A stretch of DNA of 64,000 bases from Chamaelirium japonicum (Eukaryota > Streptophyta > Magnoliopsida > Liliales > Melanthiaceae): positions 1 to 64,000 of the forward strand of contig CANTAL010000148.1 in the NCBI GenBank assembly GCA_947650365.1. The letters run 5' to 3'. The notes under the pieces were generated by a model. That model saw nothing but the letters and a program-made list of their open reading frames with translations. It searched no databases and had not been told where the DNA came from. This document shows, piece by piece, positions 54,953-64,000 of this stretch. A program made the position numbers and the translations under genes. Positions within the stretch are counted from its first letter, which is position 1. The number at the start of each line of letters is the position of its first letter.

Positions 54953-56981
54953 ACGATCCATTCTAATTCATTCGTACGATCCATTCTAATTCGTTCGCAC
55001 GAATGTAACCATTCTAATTCATTCGTACGATCCATTCTAATTCATTCTCATGAATGTAACCATTATAATTCATTTGTACGATCCATATTAATTCATTCGC
55101 ACGATCCATTCTAATTCATTCGCTCGAATGTATCCATTCTAATTCATTCGCTCGAATGTATCCATTCTAATTTATTCGTTCGATCTATTCTAATTCATTC
55201 GTACGATCCATTCAAATTCATTCACATGATCCATTCTAATTCATTCGTACGATCCATTCTAATTCATTCTCACGAATGTAACCTTTCTAATTCATTTGTA
55301 TGATTCATTCTAATTCATTCGTACGATCCATTCTAATCCATTCGTACGATCCATTCTAATCCATTCGTACGATCTATTCTAATCCATTCGTACGATCCAT
55401 TCTAATTCATTCGCATAATCCATTCTAATTCATTCGCACGAATGTATCCATTCTAATTCATTCGCACAATCCATTCTAATTCATTCGCACAAATGTATCC
55501 ATTCTAATTCATTCGTACGATCCATTCTAATGCATTCATATGATTCATTCTAATTCATTCGCACGATCCATTCTAATTCATTCGTACGATCCATTCTTAT
55601 TCATTCATACGATCCATTCTAATTTATTCGTATGATCCATTCTAATTCATTCCTATGATCCATTCTAATCCATTCGTACGATCCATTCTAATTTATTCGC
55701 ACGAATATATCCATTCTAATTCATCCGTACGATCCATTCTAATTCATTCGTATGATCCATTCTAATTCATTCGCACGAATGTATCCATTCTAATTCATTT
55801 GCATGATCCATTCTAATTCATTCCTATGATCCATTGTAATTCATTCGTACGATCCATTCTAATTCATTCGTATGATCCATTCTAATTCATTCGCTCGAAT
55901 GTATCTATTCTAATTCATTCGTACGATCCATTCTAATTCGTTCGTACGATGCATTCTAATTCATTCCTACGATCTATTCTAATTCATTCGCTCGAATGTA
56001 TCCATTCTAATTCATTCGTTCGATCCATTCTAATTCATTCGTACGATCCATTCAAATTCATTCGCACGATCCATTCTAATTCATTCGTACGATCCATTCT
56101 AATTCATTCTCACGAATGTAACCTTTCTAATTCATTTGTATGATCCATTCTAATTCATTCGTACGATCCATTCTAATCCATTCATACGATCCATTCTAAT
56201 TCATTCGTACGATCCATTCTAATTCATTCTCACAAATGTAACCTTTCTAATTCATTTGTATGATCCATTCTAATTCATTCGTACGATCCATTCTAATCCA
56301 TTCGTAAGATCCATTCTAATTCATTCGCACGAATGTAACCAATCTAATTCATTCGTACGATCCATTCTAATTCATTCCTATGATACATTCTAATTTATTC
56401 GCACGAATGTATCCATTCTAATTCATTTGCACGATCCATTCAAATTCATTCCTATGATCCATTGTAATTCATTCGTACGATCCATTCTAAGTCATTCACT
56501 CGAATGTATCCATTCTAGTTCATTCGTACGATCCATTGTAATTCATTCATACAATCCATTCAGATTCATTCGCACAAATGTATCCATTCAAATTCATTCG
56601 TACGATCCATTCTAATTAATTCGCACGATCCATTCTAATTCAGTCGTATGAATGTATCCATTTTAATTCATTCGTACGATCTATTCTAATTCATTCATAC
56701 GATCTAATTCATTCGTACGATCCATTCTAATTCATTCGTACGATCGATTCTAATTCATTCGCACGATCCATTCTAATTCATTCGGACGATCCATTTTAAT
56801 TCATTTGTATGATCCATTCTAATTTATTCGTTCAAATATATCCATTCAAATTCATTCGTATGATCCATTCTAATTCATTCACACGATCCATTCTAATTCA
56901 TTCATACGATCCATTCTAATTCATTCATATGATCAATTCTAATTCATTCGTACAATCCATTCTAATTCAGTCGTATGAATG
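54953..56981 (-). repeat. Satellite block 34, - orientation
   Basis: Reverse-oriented units opening a 7,483-base multi-block unit (54,953-62,435). It shares ATCCATATTAATTCATTCG near 55,082 with 62,566, at exactly the unit period. Confidence 0.92.
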
Positions 56982-57031
56982 TATCATACGAATGAATTAG
57001 AATGGATCATGCGAATAAATTAAAATGGATC
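56982..57031 (+). repeat. 50-base inverted cassette, copy 5
   Basis: Left hairpin at 56971-56991. The right edge is AATGGATCGCTCCATT at 57024-57039. The second unit reads GAATAAATTAAAATGG. Confidence 0.92.
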
Positions 57032-57372
57032 GCTCCATTCTTATTCATCGCACAAATGCATCCATTCTAATTTATTCGTACGATCCATTCAAATTCAATC
57101 GTATGATCCATTCTAATTCATTCCCACAAATATATCCATTTTAATTCATTCGTACGATCCATTCTAATTTATTCATACGATCCATTCTAATTCATTCGCA
57201 CGATCCATTCTAATTCATTCGTACGATCCATTCTAATTCATTCGCATGATTATATCTATTCTAATTCATTCGTATGATCCATTCTAATTTATTCGCACGA
57301 TCTATTTTAATTCATTCGTACGATCCATTCTAATTCATTCGTACGATCCATTCTAATTCATTCGCACGAATG
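57032..57372 (-). repeat. Satellite block 36, - orientation, 0.34 kb
   Basis: A reverse-oriented spacer, 341 bases, the same length as block 18. It contains ATTCCCACAAATATATCC near 57,121 and TGATTATATC near 57,247. Confidence 0.91.
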
Positions 57373-57399
57373 TATCATACGAATGAATTAGAATGGATC
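57345..57399. repeat. Hairpin at switch, 20-base arms and 15-base spacer, copy 5
   Basis: Arms at 57345-57364 and 57380-57399 are exact reverse complements, with spacer CACGAATGTATCATA. Confidence 0.93.
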
Positions 57400-59220
57400 A
57401 TGCGAATGAATTAAAATGGATCGTACAAATGAATTAGAAAGGATCGTGCGAATGAATTAGAATGGATCGTACGAACGAATTAGAATGGATCGTACGAACG
57501 AATTAGAATGGATCGTATGAACGAATTAGAATGGATCGTACGAATGAATTAGAATGGATACATTCGAGCGAATGAATTAGAATGGATCGTACGAATAAAT
57601 TAGAATGGATCATAGGAATGAATTAGAATGGATCGTGCAAATGAATTAGAATGGATACATTCGTGCGAATGAATTAGAATGCATTGTACGAATGAATTAG
57701 AATGGATCATACGAATGGATTAGAATGGATCGTACGAATGAATTAGAATGGATCGTACGAATGAATTAGAATGGATACATTCGAGTGAATGAATTAGAAT
57801 GGATCGTACGAATGAATTAGAATGGATCATAGGAATGAATTAGAATGGATCGTGCAAATGAATTAGAATGGATACATTCATGCGAATGAATTAGAATGGA
57901 TCGTAGGAATGAATTAGAATGGATCGTGCGAATGAATTAGAATGGTTATATTTGTTAGAATGAATTAGTATGGATTGTGCGAATGAATTAGAATGGTTAT
58001 ATTTGTTAGAATGAATTAGAATGGATCGTACGAATGGGTTAGAATGGATCGTACGAATGAATTAGAATGGATCGTACGAATGCATTAGAATGGATACATT
58101 CGTGCGAATGAATTAGAATGGATCGTACGAATGAATTAGAATGGATCATGCGAATGAATTAGTATAGATCGTACGAATGAATTAGAATGGATCGTGCGAA
58201 TGAATTAGAATGGATCGTACGAATTAATTAGAATGGATACAATTGTGCGAATGAATTAGAATGGATCGTACGAATGAATTAGAATGGATCGTACGAATGA
58301 ATTAGAATGGATCGTACGAATGAATTAGAATGGATCATACAAATGAATTAGAATGGATACATTTGTGCGATGAATAAGAATGGAGCGTACGAATGAATTA
58401 GAATGGAGTGTACGAATCAACTAGAATGGATACATTCGTGCGAATGAATTAGAATGGATTGCACGAATGAATTAGAATGGATCATGCGAATGAATTAGAA
58501 TGAATCGTACGAATGAATTAGAATTGATCGTGCGAATAAATTAGAATGGATCATACGAATGAATTAGAATAGATATATTCATGCGAATGAATTAGAATGG
58601 ATCGTACGAATGAATTAGAATGGATCGTGCGAATGAATTAGAATGGATCGTATGAATAAATTAGAATGGATCGTACGAATGAATTAAAATGGATACATTT
58701 GTGCGAATTAGAATGGATCGTACGAATGGATTAGAATTAGATCGTACGAATGAATTAGAATGGATCGTACGAATGAATTAGAATGAATCATACGAATGCA
58801 TTAGAATGGATCGTACGAATGGATTAGAATGGATCGTACGAATGGATTAGAATCGATCATACGAATGGATTAGAATGGATCGTACAAATGAATTAGAATG
58901 GATCATACAAATGAATTAGAAAGGTTACATTCGTGAGAATGAATTAGAATGGATCGTACGAATGAATTAGAATGGATCATGCGAATGAATTTGAATGGAT
59001 CATACGAATGAATAAGAATGGATCGTACGAATGAATTAGAATGGATACATTCGAGCGAATGAATTAGAATAGATCGTAGGAATGAATTAGAATGGATCAT
59101 AAGAATGAATTAGAATGGATCGTGCGAATGAATTAGAATGGATTGTACGAATGAATTAGAATGGATACATTCGTGCGAATGAATTAGAATGGATCGGACG
59201 AATGAATTAGAATGGATCAT
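57373..59220 (+). repeat. Satellite block 37, + orientation
   Basis: Forward units. A short local duplication of GGTTATATTTGTTAGAATG occurs at about 57,943 and 57,994, with the intervening unit repeated. The right switch is in CATACG at 59218-59223, a decayed CGTACG. Confidence 0.91.
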
Positions 59221-59565
59221 ACGATTCATTCTAATTCATTCGTACGATCTATTCTAATGCATTCGTACGATTCATTCTAATTCATTCGCACGATCCATTC
59301 TAATCCATTCGTACGATCCATTCTTATTCATTCATACGATCCATTCTAATTCATTCGCACAATCCATTCTAATTCATTTGTACGATCCATTCTAATTCAT
59401 TCGTAGGATCCATTCTAATTCATTCGCACGAATGTATCCATTCTAATTCATTCGTACAATCCATTCTAATTCATTCTTACGATCCATTCTAATTCATTCG
59501 TATGATCCATTCTAATTCATTCCTACGATCTATTCTAATTCATTCAGTCGAATGTAACCTTTCTA
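59221..59565 (-). repeat. Satellite block 38, short inverted block
   Basis: A reverse-oriented block of about 345 bases, the full-length counterpart of block 20. The right switch is at TTCTAAATAGAA (about 59561-59572), the same as at 32,299. Confidence 0.91.
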
Positions 59566-62435
59566 AATAGAATGGATCGTACGAATGAATTAGAAAGGTT
59601 ACATTCGTGAGAATGAATTAGAATAGATCGTACGAATGAATTAGAATGGATACATTCAAGCGAATGAATTAGAATGGATCGTATGAACGAATTAGAATGG
59701 ATCATAGGAATGAATTAGAATGGATCGTGCAAATGAATTAGAATAGATCGTGCGAATGAATTAGAATGAATCGTACGAATGAATTAGAACGGATTCGTGC
59801 GAATGAATTAGAATGGATCGTACGAATGAATTAGAATGGATCATACAAATGAATTAGAAAGGTTACATTCGTGAGAATGAATTAGAATGGATCGTACGAA
59901 TGAATTAGAATGGATCATGCGAATGAATTTGAACGGATCGTACGAATGAATTAGAATGGATCGAACGAATGAATTAGAATGGATACATTCGAGCGAATGA
60001 ATTAGAATAGATTGTAGGAATGAATTAGAATGGTTACATTCGTGCGAATGAATTAGAATGGATCGTACGAATGAATTAGATCTTACAAATGAATAAGAAT
60101 GGTTTCGTACGAATGAATTAGAATGGATCGTACGAATGAATTAGAATGGATCGTGCGAATGAATTAGAATGGATCGTACGAATGAATTAGAATGGATCAT
60201 AGGAATGAATTAGAATGGATCGTGCAAATGAATTAGAATGGATCGTACGAATGGATTAGAATGGATCGTACGAATGAATTAGAATGGATCGTACAAATGA
60301 ATTAGAATGGATCGTACAAATGAATTAGAAAGGTTACATTCGTGAGAATGAATTAGAATGGATCGTATGAACGAATTAGAATGGGTCGTACGAATGAATT
60401 AGAATGGATCGTACGAATGGATTAGAATGGATCGTACGAATGGATTAGAATGGATCGTACGAATGAATTAGAATGGATACATTCGTGCGAATGAATTAGA
60501 ATGGATTGGACGAATGAATTAGAATGGATCGTACGAATGAATTAGAATGGTTACATTCGTGCGAATGAATTAGAATGGATCGTACGAATGGATTAGAATG
60601 GATCGTACGAATGGATTAGAATGGATCGTACGAATGAATTAGAATGGATCGTACAAATGAATTAGAAAGGTTACATTTGTGAGAATGACTTAGAATGGAT
60701 CGTACGAATGGATTAGAATGGATCGTACGAATGGATTAGAATGGATCGTACGAATGGATTAGAATAGATCGTACGAATGAATTAGAATGCATCGTACGAA
60801 TGAATTAGAATAGATACATTCAAGCAAATGAATTAGAATAGATCGTAGGAATGAATTAGAATGGATCATACGAATGAATTAGAATGCATCGTGCGAATGA
60901 ATTAGAATGCATTATACGAATGAATTAGAATTGATACATTCGTGCGAATAAATTAGAATGGATCGGACGAATGAATTAGAATGGATCGTATGAATGAATA
61001 AGAATGGATCGTACGAATGAATTAGAATGGATACATTCGAGCGAATGAATTAGAATGGATCGTACGAATGAATTAGAATGGATCATAGGAATGAATTAGA
61101 ATTGATCGTGCAAATAAATTATAATGGATCGTACGAATGAATTAGAATGAATCGTACAAATGAATTAGAACGGATTCATGCGAATGAATTAGAATGGATC
61201 GTACGAATGAATTAGAATGGATCATACAAATGAATTAGAAAGGTTACATTCGTGAGAATAAAATAGAATGGATCGTACGAATGAATTAGAATGGATACAT
61301 TCAAGTGAATGAATTAGAATGGATCGTACGAACGAATTACAATGGATCATAGGAATGAATTAGAATGGATCGTGCAAATGAATTAGAATGGATCGTGCGA
61401 ATGAATTAGAATGAATCGTACGAATGAATTAGAACGGATTTGTGCGAATGAATTAGTATGGATCGTACGAATGACTTAGAATGGATTGTATGAATGAATT
61501 AGAATGGATACATTCGAGCAAATGAATTAGAATAGATCGTAGGAATGAATTAGAATGGATCATACGAATGAATTAGAATGGATCGTGCGAATGAATTACA
61601 ATGGATTGTACGAATGAATTAGAATGGATACATTCGTGCGAATGAATTAGAATGGATCGGACGAATGAATTAGAATGGATCTTATGAATGAATAAGAATG
61701 GATCGTACGAATGAATTAGAATGGATACATTGGAGCGAATGAATTAGAATGGATCGTACGAATGAATTAGAATGGATCATAGGAATTAATTAGAATAGAT
61801 CGTGCAAATGAATTAGAATGGATACATTTGTGCGAATGAATTAGAATGGATCGTGCGAATGAATTAGAATGGATCATACGAATGAATTAAAATGGATACA
61901 TTTGTGCGAATGAATTAGAATGGATCATACGATTGAATTTGAATGGATCGTACGAACGAATTAGAATGGATACATTCGTGCGAATAAATTAGAATAGATC
62001 GTAGGAATGAATTAGAATAGATCGTACGAATGAATTAGAATGGTTACATTTGTGCGAATGAATTAGAATGGATCGTACGAATGGATTAGAATGGATCGTA
62101 CGAATGGATTAGAATGGATCGTACGAATGAATTAGAATGGATCGTACGAATGAATTAGAAAGGTTACATTTGTGAGAATGAAATAGTATAGATCGTACGA
62201 ATGGATTAGAATGGATCGTACGAATGGATTAGAATGGATCATACGAATGGATTAGAATGGATCATACAAATGAATTAGAAAGGTTACATTCGTGAAATGA
62301 ATTAGAATGGATCGTACGAATGAATTAGAATGGATACATTTGTGCTAATGAATTAGAATGGATCGTAGGAATGAATTAGAATGGATCATAGGAATAAATT
62401 AGAATGGATTATGCAAATGAATTAGAATGAATCGT
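59566..62435 (+). repeat. Satellite block 39, + orientation
   Basis: Forward units. The stretch from about 61,480 follows about 53,970 onwards (both have a GAATTACAATGGATTG unit and ATACATTGGAGCG), at roughly the 7.5 kb period. It ends at CGTACG at 62433-62438. Confidence 0.92.
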
Positions 62436-64000
62436 ACGATCCATTCTAATTCATTCGTACGATCCATTCTAATTCGTTCGCACGAATGTAACCATTCTAA
62501 TTCATTCGTACGATCCATTCTAATTCATTCTCATGAATGTAACCATTATAATTCATTTGTACGATCCATATTAATTCATTCGCACAATCCATTCTAATTC
62601 ATTCGCTCGAATGTATCCATTCTAATTCATTCGCTCGAATGTATCCATTCTAATTTATTCGTTCGATCTATTCTAATTCATTCGTACGATCCATTCAAAT
62701 TCATTCACATGATCCATTCTAATTCATTCGTACGATCCATTCTAATTCATTCTCACGAATGTAACCATTCTAATTCATTTGTATGATTCATTCTAATTCA
62801 TTCGTACGATCCATTCTAATCCATTCGTACGATCCATTCTAATCCATTCGTACGATCTATTCTAATCCATTCGTACGATCCATTCTAATTCATTCGCATA
62901 ATCCATTCTAATTCATTCGCACGAATGTATCCATTCTAATTCATTCGCACAATCCATTCTAATTCATTCGCACAAATGTATCCATTCTAATTCATTCGTA
63001 CGATCCATTCTAATGCATTCATATGATTCATTCTAATTCATTCGCACGATCCATTCTAATTCATTCGTACGATCCATTCTTATTCATTCATACGATCCAT
63101 TCTAATTTATTCGTATGATCCATTCTAATTCATTCCTATGATCCATTCTAATCCATTCGTACGATCCATTCTAATTTATTCGCACGAATATATCCATTCT
63201 AATTCATCCGTACGATCCATTCTAATTCATTCGTATGATCCATTCAAATTCATTCGCACGAATGTATCCATTCTAATTCATTTGCACGATCCATTCTAAT
63301 TCATTCCTATGATCCATTGTAATTCATTCGTACGATCCATTCTAATTCATTCGTATGATCCATTCTAATTCATTCGCTCGAATGTATCTATTCTAATTCA
63401 TTCGTACGATCCATTCTAATTCGTTCATACGATCCATTCTAATTCATTCGTACGATCCATTCTAATTCGTTCGAACGATCCATTCTAATTCATTCGTACG
63501 ATGCATTCTAATTCATTCCTACGATCTATTCTAATTCATTCGCTCGAATGTATCCATTCTAATTCATTCGTTCGATCCATTCTAATTCATTCGTACGATC
63601 CATTCAAATTCATTCGCACGATCCATTCTAATTCATTCGTACGATCCATTCTAATTCATTCTCACGAATGTAACCTTTCTAATTCATTTGTATGATCCAT
63701 TCTAATTCATTCGTACGATCCATTCTAATCCATTCGTACGATCCATTCTAATTCATTCGTACGATCCATTCTAATTCATTCTCACAAATGTAACCTTTCT
63801 AATTCATTTGTATGATCCATTCTAATTCATTTGTACGATCCATTCTAATCCATTCGTAAGATCCATTTTAATTCATTCGCACGAATGTAACCAATCTAAT
63901 TCATTCGTACGATCCATTCTAATTCATTCCTATGATACATTCTAATTCATTCGCACGAATGTATCTATTCTAATTCATTTGCACGATCCATTCAAATTCA
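62436..64000 (-). repeat. Satellite block 40, - orientation (continues off the right edge)
   Basis: The start of the next 7.5 kb unit. By homology to 54,953 a 50-base cassette would be expected a few hundred bases beyond the window edge. Confidence 0.92.

Larger units (their letters stand above)
54953..62435. repeat. Higher-order multi-block unit, 7,483 bases
   Basis: Order: - block (2.0 kb), 50-base + cassette, - spacer (0.34 kb), + block (1.85 kb), short - block (0.34 kb), + block (2.9 kb), then CGTACG. The next unit begins at 62,436 and matches at an offset of 7,483 for at least its first several hundred bases. Later markers are about 69 bases (three units) further on. The unit at 28,015-35,891 has the same order of blocks and a longer last block. 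Confidence 0.87.
1..64000. repeat. Satellite array, 23-base unit with 28- and 18-base variants
   Basis: Every line of the window resolves into the 16-base core GAATGAATTAGAATGG plus a linker, in one orientation or the other. The commonest linker is ATCGTAC (23-base unit). A 12-base linker close to ATACATTCGTGC gives a 28-base unit, and loss of one GAATG gives an 18-base unit (for example near 9564, 26231 and 53216). Common core variants are GAATGGATTAG, GAACGAATTAG and GAATAAATTAG. Common linker variants are ATCATAC, ATCGTAT, ATCGTGC, ATCATAG, ATTGTAC and TTACATTCGTGC. No stretch of even 100 bases departs from this pattern, so there are no gene-free gaps to describe separately. The GAATG/CATTC pentamer flavour recalls human satellites 2 and 3, but the 23-base unit is different and I do not identify the family. 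Confidence 0.98.

Noticed and set aside
9986..63695. Open frames of 62 to 82 codons on both strands, possible small repetitive proteins
   Set aside because: They are translations of the satellite unit in rotating frames. They have no promoter, initiation context or unrelated flanking sequence, and copies differ as neutral DNA would. Not annotated as genes.
1..64000. CRISPR array
   Set aside because: Repeats of 23 or 28 bases are contiguous. There are no unique spacers, no leader and no cas genes, and units vary throughout.
1..64000. Telomeric repeat
   Set aside because: No TTAGGG, TTTAGGG, TTAGG or similar tract is present.
1..64000. Human satellite 2 or 3
   Set aside because: GAATG pentamers are suggestive, but the regular AATTA and CGTACG elements and the 23-base period do not fit the GGAAT-based arrays as I know them. 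Without a search I do not assign it.
1..64000. Centromeric array with CENP-B boxes
   Set aside because: I see no CGGG-containing box; the TTCG motifs are part of ATTCATTCG and lack the rest of the CENP-B site. A centromeric role cannot be judged from the sequence alone.
1..64000. Assembly artefact as the sole cause of the orientation switches
   Set aside because: Not excluded, but the switches carry distinct, repeated junction sequences with later divergence, which random misjoins would not produce. Long reads would settle it.

Overview
The whole 64 kb is one satellite array. I found no gene, RNA gene, transposable element or other unique sequence in it. The repeat unit is 23 bases: a 16-base core, GAATGAATTAGAATGG, followed by a 7-base linker, ATCGTAC. 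A second common form is 28 bases: the same core with the linker ATACATTCGTGC. An 18-base form lacking one GAATG also recurs. Units therefore step by 5 bases, and GAATG/CATTC pentamers recognisably make up the core. Successive linkers meet the core as CGTACG, so most units carry a palindrome with two CpG sites.

Organism: an array this long, with no coding sequence and with higher-order structure, indicates eukaryotic heterochromatin. Much of the unit-to-unit variation looks like CpG decay (CGTACG to CATACG, CGTATG, TGTACG or CGTACA), which suggests a CpG-methylating genome such as a plant or vertebrate. I do not recognise the satellite family and cannot name the species. The consensus is about 35% GC.

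Layout: the array is a mosaic of 40 blocks in alternating orientation, called + when the core reads GAATGAATTAGAATGG on the given strand. About 32.5 kb is + and 31.5 kb is -. Block sizes run from 50 bases to 8 kb. Many switches fall exactly at the centre of CGTACG, and others lie in short-spacer hairpins. The same switches recur in the same order, so whole multi-block segments have been copied. (1) A segment covering 1 to about 14,810 recurs at about 32,907 to 51,565. (2) Inside the right-hand copy, a 2,122-base segment that is single on the left is present three times in tandem (34,341 to about 40,640). (3) A 1,763-base segment is tandemly doubled at about 15,820 to 19,345. (4) A 7.5 to 7.9 kb multi-block unit is seen from 28,015, from 54,953 and, cut by the window edge, from 62,436. 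(5) A 50-base inverted cassette followed by a 20-base-arm hairpin marks five homologous loci.

Short open frames of 62 to 82 codons occur throughout. They are by-products of the repeat (23 and 28 bases are not multiples of three) and are not annotated as genes. The interest here is structural: how a short-unit satellite keeps switching strand at its own palindromes, and how these inverted blocks are then amplified as higher-order units.
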